Positions 7,952-16,127 of a stretch of 64,000 nucleotides of DNA are shown here, piece after piece (the first letter of the stretch is position 1; each line of letters starts with the position of its first letter). Under the pieces are notes generated by a model that saw only the letters and a list, made by a program, of their open reading frames with translations, searched no databases and was not told the origin of the DNA. The translations under genes and the position numbers were made by a program. Source of the DNA: Didemnitutus sp041906465 (lineage in GTDB: Bacteria; Verrucomicrobiota; Verrucomicrobiia; Opitutales; Opitutaceae); NCBI GenBank assembly GCA_041906465.1, contig JAYRJE010000006.1, forward strand, positions 231,987-295,986, given 5' to 3'.

Positions 7952-8857
7952 TTATTCGGGGTTTTCCCCACGCATCTTCACAACGCGCTTGCGAAGAACT
8001 CGCATGCGGGCGTGTCGTGCGACGCGCTGGTAATGCGCGAACAGGCCGTAGGCGATGTAGCCGAGGAAAACGAAGAAAACCGCCACTTCGCGGAGCTTCA
8101 CGATGACGGCCGCGATCGCCACCAGCAGCACGAAGGTCTGAAAGCGCGTTTTCGTCTCCCAGTTGACCTGCTTGAAACTCGGATAGCGCACGGTGCTGAC
8201 CATCAGAAACGCGACGAGGATCAGCAGCAGCGGCAGAGCGATCGTCAGCTCACGCAATTCGCGGTCGTTGCGGGCAAAATTGACGAGGAGCAGCACCAGT
8301 GATGCGACCGTGCCCGCGGCCGCCGGGATCGGCAGACCGACGAAATCCTTGCTCGATTCCGTCTCCGCGCGATGGAGCAGGGGATTGGTGATGACGTTGA
8401 AACGCGCCAGGCGCACCGCGCCGCAGAGCAGGTAAACGAACGCGATGAACCAGCCGAGCTCGCGGAACCACTGGTAATCGCCCCGCGGGGCGAGAATCAG
8501 GAAGAACACCATCAGCGCCGGCGCCACGCCGAACGACACGACATCTGCCAGCGAGTCAAACTCTGCGCCGAACAGCGACGTGCGCCCGCCCATGCGCGCC
8601 AGCCGGCCGTCGAGCGAATCGAAGACGACCGCGAGCAGGATGAACCATACCGCCTGCGTGTAGAGCTCCAGCGCGTTTTGCGCGGGGTGGAGCGTGGCGT
8701 ATTCGCCCGCATCGGTGATGAGCCGCGCCTGGATGCACTTGATGACCGCAATGAACCCGCAAAACAGGTTTCCGGCCGTCATCAGATTCGGCAGGAAATA
8801 AATGCGGCTCGCCTGGGTGACGTTGTAGGGATTTTCGCGATCTTGGAGATCGGGCAT
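7952..8857 (-). CDS. pssA: CDP-diacylglycerol--serine O-phosphatidyltransferase
   Basis: Condenses CDP-diacylglycerol with serine to form phosphatidylserine, the precursor of phosphatidylethanolamine, in the inner membrane. The CDP-alcohol phosphotransferase signature DG-x2-AR-x8-G-x3-D-x3-D is complete: DGRLAR at about residue 83, then G at about 97 and the two aspartates in EFDSLAD. Seven or eight hydrophobic helices follow, and the start motif YFLPNLMTAGNLFCGF is typical of type II PssA. The length of 301 residues is slightly long because of a basic C-terminal tail. A RelE-like gene ends 16 bp upstream of its start on the same strand, so the two are probably one transcript. Confidence 0.93.
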   Translation of the reverse strand: MPDLQDRENPYNVTQASRIYFLPNLMTAGNLFCGFIAVIKCIQARLITDAGEYATLHPAQNALELYTQAVWFILLAVVFDSLDGRLARMGGRTSLFGAEFDSLADVVSFGVAPALMVFFLILAPRGDYQWFRELGWFIAFVYLLCGAVRLARFNVITNPLLHRAETESSKDFVGLPIPAAAGTVASLVLLLVNFARNDRELRELTIALPLLLILVAFLMVSTVRYPSFKQVNWETKTRFQTFVLLVAIAAVIVKLREVAVFFVFLGYIAYGLFAHYQRVARHARMRVLRKRVVKMRGENPE

Positions 8858-8873
8858 GGGGCGCAGCGGACGG

Positions 8874-9227
8874 TTACTTCTTCGTCAGGCTCTCGAGGTA
8901 TTTCCAGAACTTCGAGTCCTGCTCAAACAGCTGTTTTTCCGACACCGGCAGCTTCAGCCGGAAGAGCGCATCCTCGAGCGAATCCTTGTGCAGGATGTAG
9001 TGCGTGTGGAGCTTGTCGCTGTCCACCGTGAAGTAGAACCGGAACTCGCCGGCGCGCAACCGGTAGAAATCGACGCCGCCACGGTTGAACTTGCCCAGCG
9101 GCTCCCGCGGGTGCGCGAGATCGGCCGGCTTCACCTTGCTGATCGGCTCAATGGCCTCCAGCTGGGCGAGTTTGTCGAGCCGGTTGAGCTCGCGCATGCT
9201 TTGATCGGAAAAAGTGACTTGGAACAT
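8874..9227 (-). CDS. RelE/ParE-fold-like hypothetical protein
   Basis: A 117-residue basic protein. Residues 5-90 have the helix-helix-beta pattern of RelE/ParE toxins: a lysine-rich helical start (FSDQSMRELNRLDKLAQ), a GKFNRGGVDFYRLRAGEFRF strand pair and a closing THYILHK strand. Toxins of this fold cleave mRNA or inhibit gyrase, but no antitoxin gene is adjacent. It instead precedes pssA by 16 bp, apparently in an operon. That context argues for a domesticated or structural relative rather than a toxin. The ATG at 9227 is chosen because the upstream 21 codons of the open frame look non-coding. The assignment is a pattern judgement. Confidence 0.6.
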   Translation of the reverse strand: MFQVTFSDQSMRELNRLDKLAQLEAIEPISKVKPADLAHPREPLGKFNRGGVDFYRLRAGEFRFYFTVDSDKLHTHYILHKDSLEDALFRLKLPVSEKQLFEQDSKFWKYLESLTKK

Positions 9228-9301
9228 GGCGTGAAAGTCGCGGTAACCACCGTGCAGGCTGGCCGTCTTGCCTGAAGTCGGACAACCCACCCAACACCGC
9301 T

Positions 9302-9754
9302 ATGGCGTCAAGGTCTCTAGCTCTCTCCCTGCTCGCAGCAACGTTAATCCCGGTCTTCACCCTCGCGACCGAATCCGGCTCCACCGCACCGGCGAACTCC
9401 CGTCCCGAGCTCAACCAACGCCAGCGCGAGTTGCTGGAAAAATTCGACACGAACCACGACGGCCGCGTCGACGACCAGGAAAAACTCGCCGCGCGCTCCT
9501 ACATGCGCGGCAAGACCGGCGGCGGGCCGAAAGAGCGCGCCAAGAAAGCGCTGAAGCTCTTCGACAGAAACAACGACGGCCAACTCGACGCCGCCGAACG
9601 CGCCGAAGCCGAGAAAGCGCGCGAGGAATTCCAGGCCAACCGCGAAACCGTGATGGCCAAGTTCGACACCAACAAGGATGGCGTCCTCAACGACGAAGAG
9701 CGCGCTGCCGCGATCAAAGCCCGCGAGGAGCGCCAAAAGCGCCGCCAAAAGTAG
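9302..9754 (+). CDS. Secreted EF-hand calcium-binding protein
   Basis: A 150-residue protein with a signal peptide (about residues 1-23, ending in FTLATES) and three EF-hand loops: DTNHDGRVDDQE (about 49-60), DRNNDGQLDAAE (about 87-98) and DTNKDGVLNDEE (about 122-133). Each loop has Asp/Asn at positions 1, 3 and 5, Gly at 6 and Glu at 12, so all three should bind Ca2+. The linkers are highly charged helices. The role is unknown; proteins of this type are common in Opitutaceae and Planctomycetota and may act as periplasmic calcium buffers or protein-interaction modules. It is divergent from the RelE-like gene with only 74 bp between starts. Confidence 0.85.
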   Translation: MASRSLALSLLAATLIPVFTLATESGSTAPANSRPELNQRQRELLEKFDTNHDGRVDDQEKLAARSYMRGKTGGGPKERAKKALKLFDRNNDGQLDAAERAEAEKAREEFQANRETVMAKFDTNKDGVLNDEERAAAIKAREERQKRRQK

Positions 9755-9788
9755 CACCCGCTTCCAGCCGCTATCCGCCCGCGTCCTC

Positions 9789-9812
9789 GTAGCAGCCGAC
9801 GTAAGTGGGCTG
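9789..9812 (+). repeat. GTAG-headed REP-like hairpin (CAGCCGAC family)
   Basis: GTAG is followed by CAGCCGAC-GTAA-GTGGGCTG, a hairpin with one mismatch. Near-identical copies lie at 48438, 48491 (inverted) and 16781 (inverted). Confidence 0.65.
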
Positions 9813-9830
9813 AAAGACGTCCGCCAGCAA

Positions 9831-9856
9831 ATAGGTTGCGCGCTCGCGCGCAACTC
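9831..9856 (+). repeat. REP-like hairpin (GTTGCGCG family)
   Basis: ATAG is followed by GTTGCGCG-CTCG-CGCGCAAC, a perfect 8-bp-arm hairpin. An identical hairpin with a GTAG head is at 11485 and a shortened relative is at 50231. Confidence 0.65.
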
Positions 9857-9889
9857 CTCCGCCCCGCGCCCAATCCCCGCGCGACGAAA

Positions 9890-9920
9890 TGGAGGGCGGC
9901 GCTCCGTTGCCGCCGCCGCC
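9890..9920 (+). repeat. REP-like hairpin (TGGAGGGCGGCG family)
   Basis: TGGAGGGCGGCGCTCCGT followed by GCCGCC forms a hairpin. The same 18-bp head occurs at 11414, and a related full palindrome at 29352. Confidence 0.6.
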
Positions 9921-10137
9921 AACGCCGCCCGCACCACCCATGCCGCGACGGCGCCTCCGCCGGCCGGAAAGTGCGCTCCATCGCCGCTGCAAACGCTGCG
10001 TCAGTAGCCGCGCGACCGCCCTTAGAAGCCCCCGCGCAAACCCGCGCCACCGTCCCAACACTGTTGCGCGTTCCTTCGGCGGCGTTACCGTCCGCCGAAA
10101 AATCCCTGCTGTCCTCGCTCCATCCGCACTGCGGACG

Positions 10138-11391
10138 ATGACGAGCCCAACGCCCGCCCGAAACGCACTCCCCATGCTCCCTGTTTCCCTTGCCGACATC
10201 CGCGCCGCCCGCCGCCGCATCCGCGATGGCGTCGTCGTCACCGGCTGCCCCGAATCAATCCCGCTCTCCGAAATCACCGGCGCGCACATCTTCTGCAAAC
10301 TGGACAACCTCCAGCGCACCGGCTCCTTCAAGGAACGCGGCGCCCGCAACGCCCTGCTCCAGCTCTCGCGCGAACAACGCCAACGCGGCGTGATCGCCGC
10401 CTCCGCCGGCAACCATGCCGCCGCCCTCGCCTATCACGGCAAGCTCCTCGGCGTCCCGGTCACGGTCGTGATGCCCGACTACGCGCCGCTGATCAAAATC
10501 AGCACCTGCAAAAAACTCGGCGCGCACGTTCTCGTCCACGGCGCCGATTTCGCCGCCGCGCGCGCCAAAGCCGACGCGCTCGTCCGCGATGAAGGCCTCA
10601 CCTACATCCACGGCTTCGATGCGCCGGAAATCATCGCCGGCCAGGGCACGCTCGGCCTCGAAGTCCTCGAGCAAGTGCGCAACGTCGACGCCATCGTCTG
10701 CCCCGTCGGCGGCGGCGGTCTGCTCGCCGGCGTCGCGCTCGCGGTGAAATCCGTTCGCCCGAAAGTGAAAGTCATCGGCGTCGAAAGCACCGCCACCGGC
10801 AATCTCACCGCGGCGTTCAAGGCTCGCAAACCCGTCGTCGTGCCGCGCCGCGCCACGCTCGCGGATGGTCTCGCCACGCTCACGGTCGGCGCGAATTCGT
10901 TCTCCATTCTCCGCTCGCACGTCGATCGCGTCGTGCGCGTCACCGAGGAGCAGATCGCCGTCGGCATCCTCCGCATGATCGAAATGGAAAAGATCGTGGT
11001 CGAAGGCGCCGCCGCCACGCCGCTCGCCGCGATGATGTCCGGCCAGCTGCCCGAACTCGCCGGCAAGAACGTCGTGCTCGTCGCCTGCGGTGGTAACATC
11101 GATCCGGCGATCCTCAGCCGCGTGATCGAAAAAGGTCTCGTCAGCGACGGCCGCATCACGCGCTTCACGGTCACGATCAGCGACCGCCCCGGCGGTCTCG
11201 CCGCGCTCGCGCGCGTCATCGCGCAATCCGGCGCCAGCGTGAAAGACATTGAGCACGACCGCGCTTTCAGCGGCCCCGACGTGCACGCCGTCAACGCCGT
11301 CTGCACCGTCGAGACGCGCGACCAGGCGCACGTCCGCGCCCTGCACCGCGCCCTGCGCGAAGCCGGTTTTCCGGTCGTCGTCACGAACTGA
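10138..11391 (+). CDS. ilvA: Threonine ammonia-lyase (threonine dehydratase) with ACT domain
   Basis: A PLP enzyme that deaminates threonine to 2-oxobutanoate, the first step toward isoleucine. The PLP lysine lies in GSFKERGARN (about residue 65) and the phosphate-binding loop is VGGGGLLAG (about residue 190). A C-terminal ACT domain (RFTVTISDRPGGLAALARVI, about residues 340-415) suggests allosteric control by an amino acid. The length of 417 residues fits the short single-ACT form, closer to catabolic TdcB-plus-ACT enzymes than to the 500-residue biosynthetic IlvA, so the symbol is approximate. A start at 10174 (MLPVSLADI) is also possible. The frame extends far upstream to 9889, but that part is repeat-derived. 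Confidence 0.93.
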   Translation: MTSPTPARNALPMLPVSLADIRAARRRIRDGVVVTGCPESIPLSEITGAHIFCKLDNLQRTGSFKERGARNALLQLSREQRQRGVIAASAGNHAAALAYHGKLLGVPVTVVMPDYAPLIKISTCKKLGAHVLVHGADFAAARAKADALVRDEGLTYIHGFDAPEIIAGQGTLGLEVLEQVRNVDAIVCPVGGGGLLAGVALAVKSVRPKVKVIGVESTATGNLTAAFKARKPVVVPRRATLADGLATLTVGANSFSILRSHVDRVVRVTEEQIAVGILRMIEMEKIVVEGAAATPLAAMMSGQLPELAGKNVVLVACGGNIDPAILSRVIEKGLVSDGRITRFTVTISDRPGGLAALARVIAQSGASVKDIEHDRAFSGPDVHAVNAVCTVETRDQAHVRALHRALREAGFPVVVTN

Positions 11392-11413
11392 GTCAATCCG
11401 CGACCGCCCCTTC

Positions 11414-11439
11414 TGGAGGGCGGCGCTCCGTCGCCGCCG
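11414..11439 (+). repeat. REP-like hairpin (TGGAGGGCGGCG family)
   Basis: A second copy of the element at 9890: TGGAGGGCGGCGCTCCGT followed by CGCCGCC. It lies 22 bp after the ilvA stop codon. Confidence 0.6.
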
Positions 11440-11461
11440 AACACGTGGCCGGCGCGGATCT

Positions 11462-11508
11462 CCCTGCGGCCCGCCGCCCGCAGGGTAGGTTGCGCGCTCG
11501 CGCGCAAC
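11462..11508 (+). repeat. Double hairpin with GTAG-headed GTTGCGCG element
   Basis: A CCCTGCGG/CCGCAGGG hairpin (11462-11485) abuts GTAG-GTTGCGCG-CTCG-CGCGCAAC (11485-11508). The second hairpin is identical to the one at 9835. Confidence 0.65.
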
Positions 11509-11550
11509 TCCCCCGCTCGCGCCAAACGCCTCCGTTTAACGCGCGCATCC

Positions 11551-11566
11551 CTTGACGCAGCTCAAG
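11551..11566. promoter_or_regulatory. FNR/DNR-type palindrome upstream of ric
   Basis: CTTGACGCAGCTCAAG is a CTTGA-N6-TCAAG palindrome matching the TTGA-N6-TCAA core bound by FNR/CRP-family oxygen and NO regulators. Its centre is 44 bp upstream of the ric start codon. A TACGTT hexamer at 11588 could be the -10 box, which would place the site near -41. Control of ric-type genes by such regulators is established in other bacteria; here it is inferred from sequence. Confidence 0.5.
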
Positions 11567-11602
11567 GCGCCGCAGCGTGCGTAGCGCTACGTTGTCCGCG
11601 CA

Positions 11603-12334
11603 ATGAACACCGACTCCACGTCTCCCGTCTTCACTGTTGAAACCACCGTTGGCGCCATGGTCGCCGCGCGGCCCGCGCTCTCGCGCCTCTTCGAAAAACT
11701 CGGCATCGATTTCTGCTGCGGCGGCAAAAAGCCCCTCGCCGAACTCGCCGCCGCGCGCGGCCTCGATCCCGCCACCGTCCTCACGATGATCGACGCCGCG
11801 CTCGCCGTCACGCCCGGCACGGACGAGGTCAATCCCGCCACGCTCTCGCTCACCGAACTCGCCGACCACATCGAGCGCACGCACCACGAATACGTGAAAG
11901 CGGAGCTGCCGCGCCTCCTCGAAATGGCGGAGCGCGTCGCCCGCAAGCACGGCTGGCGCGATGCGCGTCTCGCCGCAGTCGCCGAGACCGTAACGCTGCT
12001 CACCCACGAAATGTTCAGTCACATGGAGAAAGAGGAGCGCATCCTCTTCCCGTTCGTGCGCCAAATCGATGGCGGCGCCGCCGACAGTTTCCACTGCGGT
12101 TCCATTGCGAACCCGATCCGCCAGATGGAAGACGAGCACGAGTCGGCCGGCAACGCCGTCGCGCGCCTGCGCGAGCTGACCGACGGTTTCCGCCCCGACG
12201 GCGAAGCCTGCAACACGCACCGCGCTCTCCTCGGCGGTCTGGAGGAATTCGAATCCGATCTGCACCGCCACGTGCACAAGGAAAACAACATCCTCTTCCC
12301 CCGCGCCCTCGCCCGCGCCGCCGGGAGGAACTGA
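11603..12334 (+). CDS. ric: Di-iron iron-sulfur cluster repair protein (RIC/YtfE/ScdA family)
   Basis: Repairs iron-sulfur clusters damaged by nitric oxide or oxidative stress in the cytoplasm. The N-terminal ScdA_N/DUF542 domain (about residues 10-65) carries the signature DFCCGGKKPL. The hemerythrin-like domain (about residues 85-240) supplies the di-iron ligands: HHEY near 91, HEMFSHMEKEE near 135-145, EDEHE near 176 and HVHKENNILFPR near the end. The length of 243 residues is slightly above the E. coli protein. An FNR-type palindrome lies upstream and a 21-bp AT-rich palindrome starts 15 bp downstream of the stop. The flanking genes are unrelated in function. Confidence 0.93.
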   Translation: MNTDSTSPVFTVETTVGAMVAARPALSRLFEKLGIDFCCGGKKPLAELAAARGLDPATVLTMIDAALAVTPGTDEVNPATLSLTELADHIERTHHEYVKAELPRLLEMAERVARKHGWRDARLAAVAETVTLLTHEMFSHMEKEERILFPFVRQIDGGAADSFHCGSIANPIRQMEDEHESAGNAVARLRELTDGFRPDGEACNTHRALLGGLEEFESDLHRHVHKENNILFPRALARAAGRN

Positions 12335-12348
12335 CCGAGTCTGCCGAT

Positions 12349-12369
12349 TTGTAACCTATTTGGTTACAA
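12349..12369. promoter_or_regulatory. 21-bp palindrome TTGTAAC-N7-GTTACAA, site 1
   Basis: A perfect inverted repeat between ric and the padR-type gene, 116 bp upstream of the latter's start. Its arms and 7-bp spacing are the same as in the palindrome between hisH and hisA at 54611-54631. It is likely an operator; a role as the ric terminator is less likely because no T-run follows. Confidence 0.5.
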
Positions 12370-12484
12370 CTACCAGATCCCCAGCGCCGGGAGTGCTCTC
12401 ACTTCTTGGTGACAAACGCCGGCTAGCCGAGCGGCCCGGGTGGCTCGTGTTGACTTTCAACAGGAGCACCTGTTGCTTGTCCAC

Positions 12485-12826
12485 ATGAGCGACGCTGACC
12501 GCACCGAACTCCTCCAGGGCACCCTCGACTTGCTCGTGCTCAAGACGCTTTCGTCCCTCGGGTCGCTGCACGGCTTCGGCATCGCGCGGCGCATCGAGCA
12601 GGTCTCGGGCGGTTCCGTGCTGCTCAACCAGGGCACGATCTATCCCGCGCTCGTCCGGCTCGAGGAGCAGGGCTGGATTTCCTCCGAGTGGGGCACGAGC
12701 GAGAACAACCGCCGCGCGCGCTTCTACGCCATCACCGCTGCCGGCCGAAAGCAGCTCAAAGAAGAAGTCGCCAACTGGCAGCGCGTCACCGCGCTCGTCG
12801 ACGCCGTGCTGGCCGCCGAATCGTGA
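12485..12826 (+). CDS. PadR-family transcriptional regulator
   Basis: A 113-residue winged-helix regulator. The family N-terminus ELLQGTLDLLVLKTLSSLG (about residues 7-25) is followed by HGFGIARRIEQ and the wing segment QGTIYPALVRLEEQGWI (about residues 49-66). It is the short form lacking the long C-terminal helical extension. It is followed after 192 bp by a very large ABC permease of the macrolide-exporter type, and PadR next to such permeases is a recurrent pairing in Acidobacteriota and Verrucomicrobiota. The regulator probably represses that transporter or itself. The start ATGAGCGACG is chosen; an upstream in-frame extension is open but not conserved-looking. Confidence 0.92.
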   Translation: MSDADRTELLQGTLDLLVLKTLSSLGSLHGFGIARRIEQVSGGSVLLNQGTIYPALVRLEEQGWISSEWGTSENNRRARFYAITAAGRKQLKEEVANWQRVTALVDAVLAAES

Positions 12827-12947
12827 GCGCGCTCGCTACAGTCACGCGCTTCGCGGAGTCACAGGCGGCACCGCACGCTCTCGTCGCCGCCAGGGACGGC
12901 GGCGACCACCTCGAACCACCGCTGGCGTTCTTTCGATCGCACCTGAC

Positions 12948-12998
12948 GTAGCGCAGGTTTTTCGCCTGCGGCTCCATCCTTGCCGGCGGGAAGCCGGC
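12948..12998 (+). repeat. Double hairpin, GTAG-headed
   Basis: GTAG-CGCAGG-loop-CCTGCG (12948-12970) is followed by GCCGGC-GGGAA-GCCGGC (12982-12998). It occupies the spacer between the PadR gene and the large permease, ending 20 bp before the latter's start. Confidence 0.55.
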
Positions 12999-13018
12999 GC
13001 TCCTTTCCCTCCACGCCC

Positions 13019-15718
13019 ATGAAACTCTGGACCAAATTGAAAAACCTTTTCGGCCGCCGCGCTCGCGTGGCGCGCCTGGAGGAGGAAATGCGTTACCACG
13101 TCGAGCAGCTCACGGAGGAAAATGTCCGGCGCGGGCTCGACCGCGTGGAGGCGCGGCGCCAGGCGCATCTCGCGTTTGGCAACGTGCTCGCGACGCGCGA
13201 GGAGTCGCAGGACGCGCTCGGCTGGCCGTCGCTCGAGGCGTGGGTGCATGATCTTCGCGTGGCGTGGCGGAGCCTGAGCCGGCGGCCGGGTTTCGCGATG
13301 AGCCTGGTGGCGGTGCTGATGCTCGGCATCGGCGCAACGACCGCCGTGTTTTCGCTCGTGCGTGGCGTGCTCCTCGATCCGTTGCCGGTGGCGCATCCGG
13401 AGGAGTTGCACCTCGTGTGCGCGCCGAATGGCGATCCGTTCGAACTGAGCGGCCCGGCTGTCGACCGCCTCAGCCAGAGCGGCGGCCTGGCCGGCCGGGT
13501 GGCGGGCTATTCGTCGAACTCCCGCGCCGCGCTCCGGATCGACGGCGCGCCCGCGCAACCGACCAGCGTGCAGTTTGTGTCCGGTGATTTTTTCACGGTC
13601 CTCGACCTTGCGCCGCAGCGCGGTCGCGCGATCGCGGCCGCGGACGACGCTCCCGGCGCGCCGCAGGCGGTCGCGGTCGTCTCGCACCGCTTTTGGCAGC
13701 AGAAACTCGGCGGCGCTGCGGACGTGGTGGGTCGCGTCGTCGACTTGAACGGCCAATCGGTCACGATCGTCGGGGTCGCGCCGGAGTCTTTCACCGGGGT
13801 CACGCTCGGCGAAACGGCGGAACTCTGGCTGCCACTCGGGCTGCATGCGCCGCTGCGGTGCAGTCCGTCGGCGTGGACGATTTCCGACGGCCCGATCACG
13901 CTCGCGGCGTGGCGGCAGGCCGACAACGTTGCCTGGCTCTCCGCGCTCGTGCGCGTGCCGCCGGGCGCGAATGGCGCGGCCGGCCAGCTGGAAGCCGCGT
14001 GGCGTCCGCAGCTCGACGCTGCGCTGCGCATTATCACGGACCCGAACACCGTGCAGGATTTCCGCAGCCGGGTGCCGCGGCTCGTCGCCAGCCCGCAAGG
14101 CTACTCGTCCACTCGCGACGAATTCCGCCGCGTCGGCCTCACGCTCACGCTGCTCGTGGCCGCCGTCGTGCTCGTCACGGCGGCGAACTCCGCGACGCTG
14201 TTGCTGCTGCGCGTGCTCTCTCGCGGGCGCGAGCTCGGCGTGCGACTCGCACTCGGCGCCGGGCAATGGCGGCTGGCGCGCGCGGCGCTGATGGAGGGTT
14301 TGCTGCTGGCCCTGATCGGGGCGGCCGGCGGCGTTTTGCTGAGTCTGTGGCTGACGCCGTTGCTCGCCACCTGGCTCGTGCCGAGTGCGGCCGGTAATTT
14401 GCCGGGCGTGGATTGGAAACTGATCGGCGCGCTCGCGGGGCTCACGATTCTTCTGGGATTGGCGATCGGTGCCGCGCCGGCATGGCTCAGCGCGCGGCTG
14501 TCGCCGCAAAGTGTGTTGCAGCAACGCGTGTTCGGCGCCGGCGGCTCACTGCGGCTCGGCCGGGCGCTCATCGTGGCGCAGCTCGCTCTGTCGGTGATGC
14601 TGATCTCCATCGCCGCGGCGCTGGCGATGGATCTGCGCCGCGTCCTCGCGGCGCATCCGGGTTACGAGCGCGCCACGGTGGTGCAGGCGTTCTTCAGCCT
14701 CGAGGCAGCACGGATTCCGGCGGAAAAGCAGGCGGCGGTCCTCGATCATATCCGCGCCGCGGCGCGCGAACTGCCGCAGGTGCGCGCGGTGGGTTTTGCG
14801 GCGTCGGGCGTGCTCAGCGGCAGCCGTTCGCGGAGCGGCACGTATTTTCGCGGCGAAGGCGTCAACCAACCCCGCGACAACGTGCAGCACGAGAGCATCG
14901 ATGCGAGCTACTTCGAGGCGATGGGCATGACGCTCCTGCGCGGCCGAACGATCGCGGCGACGGACGACGCGGAGCACCCGGCGGTGGCCGTCATCAGCGA
15001 GCGCCTCGCGCGGGAGGTGTTTGGCATCGCGGATCCCATCGGGCGGCGATTCGGGTTCGACCAGAATGCGAGTCCCGACGATCGCGAGATCGTGGGCATC
15101 GTGGCCGACGCGCGCGTCAACGGCGTGCGCGAGCCGGCGCCGGCGGTGATCTACACCGCCCTGGCGCAATGGCAGTCGCGGCCGTCCTGTCTGGTGGTTC
15201 GCGTGTCGGGTGACGGTGCTGCGGCGCGGGTTGCGGTGCAGAAACAAATCTCCGCGGCGGAGCCCGGTATTCTGTTCACGCGTTGGGCAACGCTCGAGGA
15301 GCGGACGCAGCGCTGGGTGGCGAACGACCTGGCGACGGTGCGGCTGACCGCCGGCTTCGGCGTGCTGGCGACGGTGCTGGCCGTGATCGGCGTGCTGGGC
15401 GCGCTCGGTTATCTCGTGGCCAGCCGCTCGCGCGAAATCGCCGTGCGCCTCGCGATCGGCGCGGAGCCGGGGCGCGTCTGGCGCGGCGTGTTGCGTGATG
15501 CCGCGCTGCTCGGGTTGCTCGGCGCGGGTGTGGGCGTCGGCCTTTCGGTGCTGCTGCCGCGCGTGCTGGGCTCGTGGATGATGACGGGCTTGAAGGCAGA
15601 CACGTTCGCGATCGTGCTGGCGGCGACGGCGGGCCTGCTCGCCGCGGTGATTGGCGGACTGCTGCCCGCGCGGCGCGCGGCGAAGGTCGATCCGCTGGCG
15701 CTGCTACGGTCAGAGTGA
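13019..15718 (+). CDS. ADOP-type ABC transporter permease (MacB-like, duplicated)
   Basis: An 899-residue inner-membrane permease of the duplicated orphan type, with two MacB_PCD/FtsX units in one chain. Residues 15-60 form the cytoplasmic permease-prefix helix (LEEEMRYHVEQL and AHLAFGN). The first TM is at about residue 95 (PGFAMSLVAVLMLGIGATTA). A periplasmic MacB-like core follows to about 360, then FtsX helices at about 370-500, a second periplasmic core, and a final FtsX helix set ending RRAAKVDPLALLRSE. No ATPase gene is adjacent, as is usual for this class. Substrates are unknown; macrolide export or lipoprotein or envelope handling is the family range. Regulation by the PadR gene upstream is probable. 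Confidence 0.92.
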   Translation: MKLWTKLKNLFGRRARVARLEEEMRYHVEQLTEENVRRGLDRVEARRQAHLAFGNVLATREESQDALGWPSLEAWVHDLRVAWRSLSRRPGFAMSLVAVLMLGIGATTAVFSLVRGVLLDPLPVAHPEELHLVCAPNGDPFELSGPAVDRLSQSGGLAGRVAGYSSNSRAALRIDGAPAQPTSVQFVSGDFFTVLDLAPQRGRAIAAADDAPGAPQAVAVVSHRFWQQKLGGAADVVGRVVDLNGQSVTIVGVAPESFTGVTLGETAELWLPLGLHAPLRCSPSAWTISDGPITLAAWRQADNVAWLSALVRVPPGANGAAGQLEAAWRPQLDAALRIITDPNTVQDFRSRVPRLVASPQGYSSTRDEFRRVGLTLTLLVAAVVLVTAANSATLLLLRVLSRGRELGVRLALGAGQWRLARAALMEGLLLALIGAAGGVLLSLWLTPLLATWLVPSAAGNLPGVDWKLIGALAGLTILLGLAIGAAPAWLSARLSPQSVLQQRVFGAGGSLRLGRALIVAQLALSVMLISIAAALAMDLRRVLAAHPGYERATVVQAFFSLEAARIPAEKQAAVLDHIRAAARELPQVRAVGFAASGVLSGSRSRSGTYFRGEGVNQPRDNVQHESIDASYFEAMGMTLLRGRTIAATDDAEHPAVAVISERLAREVFGIADPIGRRFGFDQNASPDDREIVGIVADARVNGVREPAPAVIYTALAQWQSRPSCLVVRVSGDGAAARVAVQKQISAAEPGILFTRWATLEERTQRWVANDLATVRLTAGFGVLATVLAVIGVLGALGYLVASRSREIAVRLAIGAEPGRVWRGVLRDAALLGLLGAGVGVGLSVLLPRVLGSWMMTGLKADTFAIVLAATAGLLAAVIGGLLPARRAAKVDPLALLRSE

Positions 15719-15746
15719 GCAGCGGCGGTTCCCGCGCCGGCGCCCG

Positions 15747-16106
15747 TCAGATCCAGCCGAGTTTCTCGCGTGTGAGCTCGCCGCCGGCGTTGCCGGTGTT
15801 CACGGTGCTCGCGGGCTCGAAGAGCAGGATGCTGCACTCCTGCTCCGCCACGGGGCGGTGCTCGAGGCCGCGCGGCACGACGACCATGTCGCCCTCGCGC
15901 AGTTCGACCGTGCGGTCGCGATACTCCATGCGAAAGCTGCCCCGCAGCACGAGGAACAACTCGTCCTCGTGCTCGTGATGGTGCCACACGAACTCGCCGT
16001 GGATTTTCGCGAGCTTCACGTGCTGGCCGTTGAGTTCGGCGATGATTTTCGGGTCCCAGTGGGAGGAAAAGAGGGCGAGTTTATCGGCGAGATGGATGCG
16101 ATTCAT
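15747..16106 (-). CDS. Cupin domain protein
   Basis: A 119-residue single-domain cupin with a full metal site: motif 1 is WHHHEHEDELFLVLRG (about residues 41-56) and motif 2 is GDMVVVPRGLEHRP (about residues 72-85). It differs from the cupin at 3573. Related short proteins act as mannose-6-phosphate-isomerase-like or regulatory sugar-binding cupins, and the exact role is not visible. It is convergent with the large permease and lies 21 bp downstream of a GNAT gene on the same strand, so the two may be co-transcribed. Confidence 0.88.
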   Translation of the reverse strand: MNRIHLADKLALFSSHWDPKIIAELNGQHVKLAKIHGEFVWHHHEHEDELFLVLRGSFRMEYRDRTVELREGDMVVVPRGLEHRPVAEQECSILLFEPASTVNTGNAGGELTREKLGWI

Positions 16107-16127
16107 GGCGTGGAAAAGAAAGGGCGT

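Larger units (their letters stand above)
9755..10137. other. 383-bp gene-free spacer with REP-like repeats
   Basis: No convincing coding sequence is seen. An open frame from 9889 into ilvA translates into low-complexity Pro/Arg sequence. The stretch carries three different repeat elements at 9789, 9831 and 9890, each with relatives elsewhere in the window. The remainder is unremarkable. Confidence 0.6.

Noticed and set aside
8874..9290. Complete toxin-antitoxin module at the RelE-like gene
   Set aside because: No antitoxin-like small gene is adjacent on either strand; the neighbours are pssA and an EF-hand protein.
9889..10137. N-terminal extension of threonine ammonia-lyase
   Set aside because: The extension encodes low-complexity Pro/Arg sequence, begins in a repeat element, and the enzyme family starts after 10138.
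10255..11346. 363-codon minus-strand frame opposite ilvA
   Set aside because: Asp/His/Gly/Arg-rich shadow typical of antisense frames in GC-rich genes.
12842..14524. 560-codon minus-strand frame opposite the ABC permease
   Set aside because: Gln/Arg/His-rich antisense translation with no recognisable motif; the permease on the plus strand is unambiguous.
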